A DNA stretch of 38,044 bases, from NCBI GenBank assembly GCA_004297335.1, contig SCUD01000060.1:1-38044 (forward strand), read 5' to 3'. The notes under the pieces are model-generated. The model saw nothing but the letters and a program-made list of their open reading frames with translations, ran no database searches and had not been told where the DNA came from. The position numbers were made by a program, and so were the translations under genes. Positions 9,174 through 17,855 of this stretch are shown one piece after another (position 1 is the stretch's first letter; the number at the start of each line of letters is the position of its first letter). The DNA is from Gammaproteobacteria bacterium. Lineage in GTDB: Bacteria; Pseudomonadota; Gammaproteobacteria; Steroidobacterales; Steroidobacteraceae.

Positions 9174-10211
9174 ATGGCAGCAATTCTTCCGGAGAAGTGG
9201 CCCCAGTTCAGGCTGCCGGCGCTCGGCAGCCGTCCCGATCCGCTCGAGCAGGAACGCCTGCTGAAGCTGTTCTGGAACCGGGCCGAGCTCAAGAAGGAAC
9301 TGCAGGGACTCGATGACCAGCTGCACGACCTGCGCGGGAAGCTCAAGCAGCAGGAGAACAGCAGCTCACGCCTGCAGCAGCAGCTCGATCAGCTCGAGGT
9401 CCTGCTCGGCAACCCCGCGCGCGGGCCGGACGCACTGGTGCACTTCGGGCTGCGCGCGCTGTGGCGCGCCTGCCGCGAGCGGCTCGAACAGTTCTCCGCC
9501 GAGCTGAAGCGCCAGAAGCAGGACCGCCAGCGGCGGCAGCAGCTCGCGGAGTTCCAGCAGGATCGCGCCGAGCGGCTGCAGCTTGCCGACCAGCGCCTGC
9601 GCCAGGCGGAGGAGGTTGCCGACGCCGAGCGGCTGCGCCTGCGCGAGCGCGAGGAGCGCCTGGCCCGGCTCGGCAGTTTCTGGCATTACTTCCGGCGCCG
9701 CGGGCTCGCTGCTGAACTGGACGCGCAGCGCCAGCGCTGCGTCGAGGCTGAGCGCCAGCTCGCCGACATGCGTGAGGCTCACCGGACGATCGAGAAGGAA
9801 CCCTGGCCGGAGTTCCCGGGCCTGACCATCGAGGGCCGGCGCGCGGTCAACCTTGCGGTCATCGCCTACGCCCAGTCGCTCTATGCGCGTCTCGCGGTCT
9901 CCGGCATGGCGATGCAGGCCCGACTGGCGAGCAATCGCAGCGTCGAAAGTGCCCGCTACGGCAATCCGGAAACCTGCCTGGCGCGCCTGGCCGAGATCGA
10001 CGTGGCATTGGCCGAGCTGCACGAGCCCGAGGGCATCACCACTGAGATCCGCCAGCGCGGCGAGCGGATTGCCGCGGCCGCGACCTGGCGTTCGCCGACC
10101 GAAACGGTGCCGCAGCCCAGTTCGCTGCCGCCGGCGGCGGTCGGTGGCGTCCCCGACGCCAACGTACTGGTCGAGGACTACTGGGACGTCTACAAGGTGC
10201 TGTTGCGCTGA
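9174..10211 (+). CDS. Uncharacterised coiled-coil protein
   Basis: I do not recognise this 345-aa protein. Residues about 25-80 and 100-210 are dominated by Glu, Gln, Arg, Leu and Lys in heptad-like patterns (for example ELKKELQGLDDQLHDLRGKL), which predict long coiled coils. A Trp/Phe-rich break with SFWHYFRRRGL interrupts the second one. The C-terminal third has shorter helices with AVNLAVIAYAQSLYARLAVS, a Pro/Ser linker, and ends in VLVEDYWDVYKVLLR, which looks like a conserved tail peptide. No signal peptide or membrane span is seen. Codon use is like the neighbours. It lies 16 bases after the DUF1249 gene and convergent to prc with a 6-base gap. It could be a structural or cell-envelope-associated scaffold; that is a guess. 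Confidence 0.7.
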   Translation: MAAILPEKWPQFRLPALGSRPDPLEQERLLKLFWNRAELKKELQGLDDQLHDLRGKLKQQENSSSRLQQQLDQLEVLLGNPARGPDALVHFGLRALWRACRERLEQFSAELKRQKQDRQRRQQLAEFQQDRAERLQLADQRLRQAEEVADAERLRLREREERLARLGSFWHYFRRRGLAAELDAQRQRCVEAERQLADMREAHRTIEKEPWPEFPGLTIEGRRAVNLAVIAYAQSLYARLAVSGMAMQARLASNRSVESARYGNPETCLARLAEIDVALAELHEPEGITTEIRQRGERIAAAATWRSPTETVPQPSSLPPAAVGGVPDANVLVEDYWDVYKVLLR

Positions 10212-10217
10212 GGCAGT

Positions 10218-12341
10218 TCAGCCGACTCGGGCCAGGGCATCCCGTCGCTGCAGTTCCACCGCATCGGCCGCAATCTCGACGGCCTCATCGAGGACCGCAT
10301 CCGGTGCCTCACCCTCGTCCAGGCTGGCCACGTTCTCGATCGCGGGCAGGCCACGTGCGGCGCGGCGATGGTTCTCGCGGGCCAGGCGTTCGGCATCCAG
10401 TGCATCCCGTTCAGCACGGCGCACCTCGAGGTTCAGCGATATCTCGTGCTGGTCACGCAGTCGGGTCAGCGACTCGAGATCGCCGAGCAGGGCCGCGAAG
10501 TCGGGGTTGGCAGCGACCCGTTGCGCATGAACCTGCTCGAGCTGCGGCAGCGCCTGCAGGTCTTCGTTCGCCGGGGTGAAGCGGGTAGCATCGATCCGGT
10601 CCCAGGGCAGCGCACTGTCACGCGTACTCTCGCCGATGTCGGTTGCATCCAGCAGCGATGGCAGGTCGATGTCCGGTACCACGCCGCGGTGCTGGGTACT
10701 GTCACCGGTCACCCGGTAATACTTGCCGATGGTGACCGTCAGCTGCCCGAAGCCGGCCTTGGGCCCCAGCGCGTAGCGGTCCAGCGGATACAGGTTCTGC
10801 ACCGACCCCTTGCCATAGGTCTGCTGGCCGACCACCAGCCCGCGCCGGTAATCCTGGATGGCTCCGGCAAAGATCTCCGACGCCGAGGCGCTGGCGCGAT
10901 TGACGAGTACGACGAGCGGGCCGTCCCAGGCGAGACCCGGTTCCGGGTCGTCGAGAACCTCGATCCGGCCGTTGGTCTCGCGCAGCTGCACCACCGGCCC
11001 CCGTTCGACAAACAGGCCGACGAGACTCGCCGCCTCCGACAGGTGCCCACCGCCGTTGTCCCGCAGGTCGATCAGCAGCGCCTCCGCCCCGGCGGCGCGC
11101 GCCTCGTCGATCAGTCGCCGTACATCGCGGGTGGTGCTGCGGTACTCGGTATCCCCGGCGACGCGTGCCTGGTAGTCCTGGTAGAAACTCGGAACCGAGA
11201 TCACCCCGACTGACAGATCCTGGTTGCCGCGCCGGGTCTTGTGCATGCCGAGGCGCGCGGCCTGCCCGTCGAGCGTCACCTTGTTGCGGGTCAGCTGCAG
11301 CAGCGTCTCGGCGCTGCCCGGGTTGAGCTCGCCGGGCAGGACCTGCAGCCGCACGACGGTGTTGACCGGACCGCGAATCAGCTGCACCACGTCGTCGAGT
11401 CGCCAGCCGACCACATCGACCAGCGGGCCCTCGCCGCCCTGGCCGACCGCCGTAATCCGGTCCCGGGCCTTGAGCTGGCCGGATGCCGCCGCCGGCCCGC
11501 CGGGCAGCACGTTCATGATGGTCACGTGATCGTCGATCAGCTGCAGCGAAGCCCCGATGCCCTCGTAGGACAGGCTCATCGCGATGTTGTATTCCTCGGA
11601 ATTGCGCGGCGACAGGTAGTTCGAGTGAGGATCGTAGACGTGGGAGTAGGCGTTCAGGAACGTCTCGAACACGTCGTCCGGTGTCACCTGTTCGATCCTG
11701 CGGCCCAGCCGGTCGTAGCGCTTGCGCAGGATCTCGCGGGCCTCGGCCCAGTCCTTGCCGGCCAGCAACAGCGACAGCGCGTCGTTCTTGACCCGTTGGC
11801 GCCACAGCTCATGCAGTTCTGCCGGCGATGCCGGCCAGGGGGCCTCGGCACGGTCGAAGCGAAAGGCCTCGTCCTGCGTGAAGTCGGGCTCGGTGTCGAG
11901 CAGCGCGAGGGCATGCTCGAGTACTTCATGGTTGCGTTCGCGGAAGCGCGTAAAGATCTCAAAGGCGGGCCCGGGGTCCGCATCATGAATCGCATCGTCG
12001 AGGCGGTGCCGGAGGTGCTCGAAACCGGCAATGTCACTGGCGAGCAGGTAACTGCGGCCGCCGTCCAAAGCCTCGAGATAGCGCTCGAAAATCTGCGCGG
12101 ACATCGCGTCGTCGAGCTCTGCCTGCCGGTAATGCTGCCGCTCGACGACGTCGGCTACCAGGCGCATGACCCGGCGGTGGCGTTCGCTGGGCGCGAACTC
12201 ACCAGCGGCGGCCAGGGCCGGTGCCAGCGGTCCCGTGTGGTACGAGACCGAGCCTGCCAGCGCGAGTACCGTTACGGCGAGCAGGACCCCCAGCGCGAGC
12301 TGGCGTCGGTTCGGCCTGTCAGGTCCGGTGCGTGGGCTCAT
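10218..12341 (-). CDS. prc: Tail-specific periplasmic protease (carboxy-terminal processing peptidase)
   Basis: A 707-aa S41 peptidase that degrades or trims periplasmic proteins bearing non-polar C-termini; E. coli Prc with NlpI controls the peptidoglycan hydrolase MepS. A signal anchor (LALGVLLAVTVLALAGSV, 15-32) leads to the Prc N-terminal helical domain. A PDZ domain spans about 255-345 (SLSYEGIGASL, VLPGGPAAASGQLKARDRI). The catalytic core carries the dyad S486 in ASASASEIF and K511 in TYGKGSVQ, with LRDNGGG near 427-432. The DUF3340-type C-terminal domain follows. The ATG at 12341 gives a normal signal sequence. The gene is monocistronic here and convergent with the coiled-coil gene. 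Confidence 0.95.
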   Translation of the reverse strand: MSPRTGPDRPNRRQLALGVLLAVTVLALAGSVSYHTGPLAPALAAAGEFAPSERHRRVMRLVADVVERQHYRQAELDDAMSAQIFERYLEALDGGRSYLLASDIAGFEHLRHRLDDAIHDADPGPAFEIFTRFRERNHEVLEHALALLDTEPDFTQDEAFRFDRAEAPWPASPAELHELWRQRVKNDALSLLLAGKDWAEAREILRKRYDRLGRRIEQVTPDDVFETFLNAYSHVYDPHSNYLSPRNSEEYNIAMSLSYEGIGASLQLIDDHVTIMNVLPGGPAAASGQLKARDRITAVGQGGEGPLVDVVGWRLDDVVQLIRGPVNTVVRLQVLPGELNPGSAETLLQLTRNKVTLDGQAARLGMHKTRRGNQDLSVGVISVPSFYQDYQARVAGDTEYRSTTRDVRRLIDEARAAGAEALLIDLRDNGGGHLSEAASLVGLFVERGPVVQLRETNGRIEVLDDPEPGLAWDGPLVVLVNRASASASEIFAGAIQDYRRGLVVGQQTYGKGSVQNLYPLDRYALGPKAGFGQLTVTIGKYYRVTGDSTQHRGVVPDIDLPSLLDATDIGESTRDSALPWDRIDATRFTPANEDLQALPQLEQVHAQRVAANPDFAALLGDLESLTRLRDQHEISLNLEVRRAERDALDAERLARENHRRAARGLPAIENVASLDEGEAPDAVLDEAVEIAADAVELQRRDALARVG

Positions 12342-12454
12342 GGACTGCTAAACTACCTCTGGAGGCCGGGTCGTGGCCATCCACCCTGTACAAGGTAGAG
12401 GCCGCCCGCCGTGCGATCAAGTACCGGTGTCACGTCCTGCCGAGGGCGCCGCCC

Positions 12455-12745
12455 TTGACCCCGGCCGGATTCCTGACCGGGGTGCTGCTTGGATCGGCTG
12501 CGGCGATCGCGCTCGTCCTGGCGATGATCGTCGCGGTCTTTGCGCTGAACCTGGGGGACCAGCCGGTCCTGCGGGAAGAATTTCCGTCCTTGCTCGCGGC
12601 GCTGGCGCTGTTCGCGGTGCTGGCGGGGGTCGCTGCCGCGGCATTCCTGGGCCTGCAGCGCGGCCGGCCCTGGCGCTGGTACGCCCAGGGTGCCATGTGG
12701 CTCGTCGTGGCGGCGATCGCCTGGTATTACTGGCCGCCAGGCTGA
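12455..12745 (+). CDS. Small three-span membrane protein, unknown function
   Basis: The frame is open well upstream, but residues before the TTG at 12455 look like out-of-frame translation. Starting there gives a 96-aa protein (MTPAGFLTGVLLG...) with GAGGG at 12442-12446 as a reasonable ribosome-binding site. Three hydrophobic segments are visible at about 6-31, 46-66 and 75-92; the second is preceded by EEFPS, and GRPWRWYAQG separates the last two. The end WYYWPPG is aromatic-rich. I do not recognise a family and assign no function. It lies between the divergent prc gene and the M28 peptidase lipoprotein, 34 bases before the latter, so it could be co-transcribed with it. The start codon is uncertain. 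Confidence 0.6.
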   Translation: MTPAGFLTGVLLGSAAAIALVLAMIVAVFALNLGDQPVLREEFPSLLAALALFAVLAGVAAAAFLGLQRGRPWRWYAQGAMWLVVAAIAWYYWPPG

Positions 12746-12779
12746 CAGATCGGTTCGCGGCCCGCTTTGGGGTAACCAC

Positions 12780-14453
12780 ATGCGAATTTTGAGCCTGCTG
12801 AGGTCCTGGAGTTCCGGCCTGCTGCTGGTTCTTGCCGGCTGCCAGACCCCCGGGGGCTCGCTCGAACAGGCTGCGGATGCGATCACCGAGTCCAGCTATC
12901 GCACCTACGTGGCGACGCTCGCCAGTGACGGATTGGAGGGGCGCAGCCCCGGCACGCCGGGCGGGGAGCGCACGGTCGAATACCTGGAGCAGCAATTCCG
13001 GGAGCTGGGACTGCAGCCGGCCAACGGGGACAGTTATCGCCAGGAGGTTGCACTGGTGGAGCTGACCGCGGCGCCGGACGCGCGGCTGGCGTTTGCCCGT
13101 GGCGAAACCGGCATGCAGCTCGCCTATGGTGACGACATGGTGATCACGACCCGGCGCGTGCAGCCGGAGGCGGCGATTGCCGACAGCGAGGTGGTGTTCG
13201 TTGGCTATGGCATCGTCGCGCCCGAGTATGGCTGGGACGATTACGCCGGCCTTGACCTGCGCGGCAAGACGGCGCTGATCCTGGTCAACGACCCGGGGTT
13301 CGGCTCCGGCGATCCGGCGCTGTTCAATGGGCGCTCGATGACTTACTACGGTCGCTGGACCTACAAGTATGAGGAGGCAGCGCGCCAGGGTGCGGCCGCG
13401 GCGATCATCATCCACGACACGGCGCCGGCCTCCTACGGCTGGGAGGTCGTCAGGAACGGCTGGACCGGGCCGAGGCTGCAGGCAGAGGCGCCGGACGGCG
13501 ATGCCGGCTGGTGCCAGCTCGAGGGCTGGATCACCCACGAGCGCGCCGGCCAGCTGCTGGAGATGGCCGGGCAGGACCTGGCGGGACTCCAGGCTGCGGC
13601 GATGCGGCGCGGCTTCCGGGCCGTGCCGCTCGGTGTCCGGGCCACCGGTGGCCTGCACAATGCGATCCGTCGCGCCAGTTCGCCGAATGTGGCTGGCCTG
13701 CTGCCGGGCCGCGAGCGGCCTGGCGAGTACATCGTCTACATGGCGCACTGGGATCACCTGGGACGCGCGCAGACCTCGAGCGGCGACACCATCTTCAACG
13801 GCGCTGTCGACAATGCAACCGGGGTCGCCGGCATCCTGTCGCTGGCGCAGGCCTGGAGCACGCTGAAACCGGCCCCGGCGCGCTCGGTCCTGTTCCTGGC
13901 CGTTACGGCCGAGGAGTCCGGACTGATCGGCTCGGAACATTACTCGAGCACACCGCTCGCACCGCTCGAGAAGACCGCCGCAGTGATCAACCTGGATGCG
14001 CTCAACCCGCTCGGCCGGGCCGAGGACCTCGAGGTCATCGGCCACGGGGCCTCCGGGCTCGAGGAGCTGCTCGCCGAGGCCGCCCGCGGGCAGGGACGCA
14101 CGGTGACCCCGGACCAGCGGCCGGAGGCGGGGTTCTTCTACCGTTCCGATCATTTCCATTTCGCCAGGCGTGGTGTGCCGGCGCTCTACATCAAGTCCGG
14201 AACCAGGCTCCGGGACCGGCCAGTGGGTACCGGGGCCGCATTGGTCGCCGAATACACCTCCAGCCAGTATCACAAGCCCGCGGACGAGTATGACGCCGCC
14301 TGGGACGTCAGCGGGTCGCTTCAGGACCTGCGGTTGCTGCTGGAAGTCGGAGTCCGCGTCGCCAACGACCGCGGCTGGCCCGACTGGTACGAGGGCAACG
14401 AGTTCCGCGCCGTGCGTGCGGCGAGCGCCGCGGCCCGCGCCCCGCTGGACTGA
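12780..14453 (+). CDS. M28 family zinc metallopeptidase, predicted lipoprotein
   Basis: A 557-aa exported aminopeptidase-like protein. The ATG at 12780 gives a lipoprotein signal with lipobox LAGC (C21). A PA-type inserted domain lies around 130-310 (VVFVGYGIVAPEYGW, GAAAAIIIHDTAPA), before and within the M28 fold. The two-zinc ligands appear in order: H in AHWDHLG (about 322), D in GAVDNATG (about 343), E-E in AEESGLIG (about 377), D in VINLDALN (about 404) and H in SDHFHFAR (about 457). Related enzymes remove N-terminal residues from peptides; the substrate here is unknown. An upstream in-frame ATG at 12690 adds 30 residues ahead of the signal sequence and is rejected. It ends 7 bases before a convergent small gene. 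Confidence 0.92.
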   Translation: MRILSLLRSWSSGLLLVLAGCQTPGGSLEQAADAITESSYRTYVATLASDGLEGRSPGTPGGERTVEYLEQQFRELGLQPANGDSYRQEVALVELTAAPDARLAFARGETGMQLAYGDDMVITTRRVQPEAAIADSEVVFVGYGIVAPEYGWDDYAGLDLRGKTALILVNDPGFGSGDPALFNGRSMTYYGRWTYKYEEAARQGAAAAIIIHDTAPASYGWEVVRNGWTGPRLQAEAPDGDAGWCQLEGWITHERAGQLLEMAGQDLAGLQAAAMRRGFRAVPLGVRATGGLHNAIRRASSPNVAGLLPGRERPGEYIVYMAHWDHLGRAQTSSGDTIFNGAVDNATGVAGILSLAQAWSTLKPAPARSVLFLAVTAEESGLIGSEHYSSTPLAPLEKTAAVINLDALNPLGRAEDLEVIGHGASGLEELLAEAARGQGRTVTPDQRPEAGFFYRSDHFHFARRGVPALYIKSGTRLRDRPVGTGAALVAEYTSSQYHKPADEYDAAWDVSGSLQDLRLLLEVGVRVANDRGWPDWYEGNEFRAVRAASAAARAPLD

Positions 14454-14460
14454 GGTGGCC

Positions 14461-14739
14461 TCAGGCGCGCCGGCGCAGCGGCCGGGTCAGCAGGCGGATC
14501 GCCGTGAACAGCAGCCAGGGTCCCGTCACCAGCAGCCACGCCGTCGGCGCGAGCCGCAGCAGGGCCAGGTACAGCGCGCCCAGGAAGGCGGTCAACCCGC
14601 CCTCGTAGGGACCGAGGGTCAGCACGCCCGCCAGGTAGATCAGCAGCGGCATCACCAGCAGGCCGAAACCGATCAGTGGTGCCGCGAAGCGGAGCTCGCG
14701 GCGCCAGTCGTGCGTGCGAAAGCGGTTACCTGCTGCCAA
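14461..14739 (-). CDS. Small membrane protein, unknown function
   Basis: A 92-aa hydrophobic protein if it starts at the TTG at 14739 (LAAGNRFRTHDWRREL...). Using the in-frame ATG at 14817 adds 26 residues and overlaps the start of the divergent gene at 14789. An AGGA sequence about 9 bases before the TTG is a fair ribosome-binding site. There are two strong hydrophobic segments, RFAAPLIGFGLLVMPLLIYLAGVL (split here by family-independent judgement) and a second around LALLRLAPTAWLLVTGPWLLF, then a basic tail RLLTRPLRRRA. The positive-inside rule suggests both ends face the cytoplasm. No family is recognised. It is convergent with the M28 peptidase gene. Confidence 0.55.
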   Translation of the reverse strand: MAAGNRFRTHDWRRELRFAAPLIGFGLLVMPLLIYLAGVLTLGPYEGGLTAFLGALYLALLRLAPTAWLLVTGPWLLFTAIRLLTRPLRRRA

Positions 14740-14768
14740 GTCCGGGGTTCCTGAGGCCGAGCCGGCGC

Positions 14769-14774
14769 TATACT
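14769..14774 (+). promoter_or_regulatory. Possible -10 box for the small membrane protein gene at 14789
   Basis: TATACT, five of six matches to the sigma-70 consensus, lies 14 bases before the ATG at 14789 in an otherwise G+C-rich gap. A good -35 hexamer at the right distance was not found, so this is a weak call. It would produce a leader of under 10 bases. Confidence 0.35.
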
Positions 14775-14788
14775 GGCACAACCCGGCA

Positions 14789-15055
14789 ATGGCGTCCGGC
14801 ACGGCCCGCGAACCCATGCACAGGATCTGGTGGCCCGAGCCGCTCTACGAAGTCAGGCCCTGGGGCGCGGTCGCGCTCGGCGGGCTGGCCGGGCTCTTCG
14901 CAGTGATGCGGGCCTGGGCGTCCAGCGACTGGGACTTCGGGTTTGCCGCGGCCGTTGTCCTCAGTTGTGCACTGGTCGCCTATGGCGCCATCGTGCTGCA
15001 CCTGCGCTTCGACTACCGGCGGCGCAGCCGCTGGCAGCGCGAGCGGCGGCACTAG
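14789..15055 (+). CDS. Small two-span membrane protein, unknown function
   Basis: An 88-aa protein from the ATG at 14789; a second ATG at 14816 (MHRIWWPEPLYEVRPWG) is an alternative that fits the start of the recognisable sequence better. Two hydrophobic segments, GAVALGGLAGLFAVMRAW and FAAAVVLSCALVAYGAIVLHL, flank a short acidic loop ASSDWDFG; the tail RFDYRRRSRWQRERRH is strongly basic and probably cytoplasmic. No family is recognised. The frame is open to an ATG at 14714, which would run into the neighbouring minus-strand gene and is rejected. The gene ends 3 bases before the GTG of the Gfo/Idh/MocA oxidoreductase, so the two are almost certainly transcribed together. Confidence 0.65.
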   Translation: MASGTAREPMHRIWWPEPLYEVRPWGAVALGGLAGLFAVMRAWASSDWDFGFAAAVVLSCALVAYGAIVLHLRFDYRRRSRWQRERRH

Positions 15056-15058
15056 CTG

Positions 15059-16009
15059 GTGGCCCGCCTGCGTTGCGCCGTCATCGGTGGCGGCTACCTG
15101 GGTCGCTACCATGCGCAGAAGTACGCGGCGCTGGCGCGCTGCGAACTGGTCGGCGTCGTTGATCCGGACCCGGGCGCGCGCGCACGGCTGGCCGCGGAAC
15201 TCGGCGTGGCCACCTTCCCAGGCCACCGAGATCTGCTGGGGCGGGTCGACGCGGTCAGCATCGCGACGCCGACCGTGACTCACTGCGAGGTCGCGGCCGA
15301 CTTCCTCGCGGCCGGCGTCCATGTGCTGGTCGAGAAACCGATTACGGCCACCGCCGGCGAGGCCGTCCGGCTGATCGAGCTCGCGCGGCAGCAGGGACGT
15401 ATCCTGCAGGTCGGGCACCTGGAGCGGTTCAATCCGGCGATCCTGGCGGTCGCTGGCGAACTCACCGCCCCGCGGTTCATCGAGTCGAGCCGGCTCGCGC
15501 CGTTTCGCACGCGCGGCACGGACGTCAGCGTCGTGCTCGACCTGATGATCCACGACATCGACCTGATCCAGAACATCGTGCGGGCGCCGATCGCGACGAT
15601 CGACGCGGTCGGCGCGCCCGTGTTCACCGACGAGATCGACATTGCCAACGCGCGGCTGCGCTTCGAGAACGGCTGCGTCGCGGATGTGACAGCGAGCCGG
15701 ATCAGCCTCAAGACCGAGCGCAAGCTGCGGGTGTTCCAGGCCGATGCCTACCTGTCCATCGACCTGCAGCAGAAGCTGCTGACCATCGTGCGCCGGCCGG
15801 AATTCGCTGCGGACGGGGACGGGCCGAAGGTGGCTGTCGAGGAGCGCAGCTTCGACCAGGGGGATGCGCTGCTGTCGGAGATCGAATCGTTTCTCGACGC
15901 GATCGAACAGGGCCGGCCGCCAGTTGTCAGCGGTGAGGACGGCCTGCGCGCGCTCGAAACCGCCACGCGCATCGTCGAACTGGTCGGCCGGGCCCCCGCG
16001 GCCGGCTGA
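15059..16009 (+). CDS. Gfo/Idh/MocA family NAD(P)-dependent oxidoreductase
   Basis: A 316-aa sugar-type dehydrogenase starting at GTG 15059. The Rossmann motif is AVIGGGYLGRYHAQKY (about 6-21), followed by VGVVDPDPGARARLA. The family signature EKPITAT carries the catalytic-site Lys near residue 96, and VGHLERFNPAIL follows (about 118-129). The C-terminal domain has DLMIHDIDLIQNIV, the usual substrate-site His-containing helix. The VGHLERFNPA stretch is like UDP-GlcNAc 3-dehydrogenases (GnnA-type), which feed amide-linked lipid A synthesis. No GnnB aminotransferase or lpx gene lies in this window, so that specificity is only a possibility. It follows a small membrane protein gene by 3 bases. 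Confidence 0.88.
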   Translation: MARLRCAVIGGGYLGRYHAQKYAALARCELVGVVDPDPGARARLAAELGVATFPGHRDLLGRVDAVSIATPTVTHCEVAADFLAAGVHVLVEKPITATAGEAVRLIELARQQGRILQVGHLERFNPAILAVAGELTAPRFIESSRLAPFRTRGTDVSVVLDLMIHDIDLIQNIVRAPIATIDAVGAPVFTDEIDIANARLRFENGCVADVTASRISLKTERKLRVFQADAYLSIDLQQKLLTIVRRPEFAADGDGPKVAVEERSFDQGDALLSEIESFLDAIEQGRPPVVSGEDGLRALETATRIVELVGRAPAAG

Positions 16010-16031
16010 GCGCGCCAGGCCGGGGAGCCGT

Positions 16032-16037
16032 TATAAT
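16032..16037 (+). promoter_or_regulatory. Consensus -10 box before the korQ-like/korAB operon
   Basis: TATAAT, a perfect sigma-70 -10 hexamer, ends 9 bases before the ATG at 16047. Transcription would begin only about 2-4 bases before the start codon. The region 17 bases upstream (around 16009-16014) has no good -35 match, so strength is uncertain. Confidence 0.5.
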
Positions 16038-16046
16038 TCGCGCTGC

Positions 16047-17855
16047 ATGCTCCCCACTGACACCCAGGATCCGGACCACTATCACCGCGTGGTCGATTGC
16101 CAGTGGGCCTGTCCCGCCCACACGGATGTGCCCGAGTACATCCGCCTGATCGCGCTCGGGCGCTACGGCGACGCCTACCTGGTCAACCGCCAGACCAACG
16201 TGTTCCCGGGAATCCTGGGGCGGGTCTGTGACCGGCCCTGTGAGCCGGCCTGCCGGCGCACCCGGGTCGAGGCCCGGCCGGTTGCGATCTGCCGGCTCAA
16301 GCGGGTTGCGGCGGACCTGCGCGAGGACATCACGGCCCGCCTGCCCCGGGCGCCGGCCCGCGGCAACGGCAAGCGTGTGGCCTGCATTGGCGCGGGGCCG
16401 GCCTCGCTGACGGTCGCCAACGACCTGGTTCCGCTCGGCTACTCGGTCGTGATCTTCGAGCAGCACGCGCAGGCCGGCGGACTCATGCGCACCAACATCC
16501 CGTCGTTCCGGCTGCCGGCGGCGGTGCTCGACGAGGAAATCGGCTATATCACCGCCATGGGCGCCGAGCTGCGGCTCGGGACCCCGATCACGAGCCTGGC
16601 CGCGCTGCTCGAGCCGGGTGATTTCGACGCGGTGTTCGTCGGCAGCGGTGCGCCGCGGGGCAAGGAGCTGCGGCTGCCGGGCCGCGACGACAGCGACCGC
16701 ATTCATATCGGCATCGCCTGGCTGGAGTCGGTCGCTTTCGGCCACGTCACCTCGATCGGGGAGCGGGTGCTGATCATCGGCGTCGGCAATACCGCGATGG
16801 ACTGCTGCCGCAGCTCGCTGCGGCTCGGCGCGAAGAGCGTCCGGGTGATGGCGCGCAAGCCGCGCGGCTTCTTCAAGGCCTCGGAGTGGGAGCTCGAGGA
16901 CGCCGAGGAGGAAAGCGTCGAGATCGTCGTCAACCACGCGCCGAAGGCCTTTGTGATCCGCGACGGCCGGCTGCAGGGCATGCGCTTCGACCGGCTCGAA
17001 TACGAGATGGACGGGGAACGGATTACGGCCCAGCGCATCGTCGAGGAGGTCTTCGTCCCCTGCGACGACGTGATCCTGGCGATCGGCCAGGAGAATGCGT
17101 TTCCGTGGATCGAGCGCGACCTCGGCATCGAATTCGACGCGCAGGACCTGCCGCGGGTCGATCCGGTCACCTTGGCCTCGACCCGCCGCGGCGTGTTCTT
17201 CGGCGGTGACGCCGCCTTTGGTCCGAAGAACATCATCCATGCGGTCGCCCAGGGTCACGAGGCGGCGCTGTCGATCGACCTGCACTGCCGCGGCGAATCG
17301 CTGACCGAGCGGCCGCCGCGCGGGGTGACGCTGCAGAGCCGCAGGATCGGCATGCACGACTGGTCCTACCGCAATGACTACGACGCCCGCGAGCGCCGCC
17401 TGGTGCCGCATGTGAGCCTGCGCGAGCGCTTTGCGCGCCTCGACGTCGAGGTCGAGCTCGGCTTCGATGCCGCGCGCGCTGCCGAGGAGGTGCGCCGCTG
17501 TCTCAACTGCGACATCCAGACCGTGTTCGATGCACCGCTGTGCATCGAATGCGACGCCTGCATCGACATCTGTCCGACCGATTGCCTGACGATCACCGCG
17601 GACGGTGAGCCGGCCGAGGTGCTGGCGCGCCTCAGGGCTCCGCGCCAGCACCCGGAACAGCCGCTGTACATCTCCGCAGCCTTGCGGCAGAGCGGCCGGA
17701 TCATGGTCAAGGACGAGGACCTGTGCGTGCACTGCGGGCTGTGCGCCGAACGCTGTCCGACCAATGCCTGGGACATGCAGAAGTCCTGGGTGCACATTCC
17801 ACAGGCCGGGGACGAGGCACGATGCCAGAGCGAACCGCAGCGCCGGCGCGCGTAA
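16047..17855 (+). CDS. NAD(P)-binding FAD/iron-sulfur oxidoreductase subunit (GltD-like with two 4Fe-4S motifs)
   Basis: A 602-aa electron-transfer protein. The N-terminus has a GltD-type cysteine region (C18, C22, then VCDRPCEPACRR). An FAD motif, CIGAGPASLTVANDL, starts near residue 112, and an NAD(P)H motif, IIGVGNTAMDCCRSSLRLG, near 245. The ATG-like tail of the reductase core is FFGGDAAFGPKNIIHAVAQG. The C-terminus adds a ferredoxin-like part with two 4Fe-4S motifs, CIECDACIDICPTDC and CVHCGLCAERCPTN. Its end overlaps the alpha-subunit gene by 34 bases. I infer it links NADP(H) to the KorAB core, as in the 2-oxoglutarate:NADP+ oxidoreductase of Azoarcus evansii (recalled). The true glutamate synthase small subunit is less likely because no gltB is near. 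Confidence 0.88.
   Translation: MLPTDTQDPDHYHRVVDCQWACPAHTDVPEYIRLIALGRYGDAYLVNRQTNVFPGILGRVCDRPCEPACRRTRVEARPVAICRLKRVAADLREDITARLPRAPARGNGKRVACIGAGPASLTVANDLVPLGYSVVIFEQHAQAGGLMRTNIPSFRLPAAVLDEEIGYITAMGAELRLGTPITSLAALLEPGDFDAVFVGSGAPRGKELRLPGRDDSDRIHIGIAWLESVAFGHVTSIGERVLIIGVGNTAMDCCRSSLRLGAKSVRVMARKPRGFFKASEWELEDAEEESVEIVVNHAPKAFVIRDGRLQGMRFDRLEYEMDGERITAQRIVEEVFVPCDDVILAIGQENAFPWIERDLGIEFDAQDLPRVDPVTLASTRRGVFFGGDAAFGPKNIIHAVAQGHEAALSIDLHCRGESLTERPPRGVTLQSRRIGMHDWSYRNDYDARERRLVPHVSLRERFARLDVEVELGFDAARAAEEVRRCLNCDIQTVFDAPLCIECDACIDICPTDCLTITADGEPAEVLARLRAPRQHPEQPLYISAALRQSGRIMVKDEDLCVHCGLCAERCPTNAWDMQKSWVHIPQAGDEARCQSEPQRRRA

Noticed and set aside
12417-14273. 618-codon minus-strand open frame opposite the M28 peptidase
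   Set aside because: Antisense shadow; the plus-strand frame has a complete lipoprotein signal and zinc motifs.
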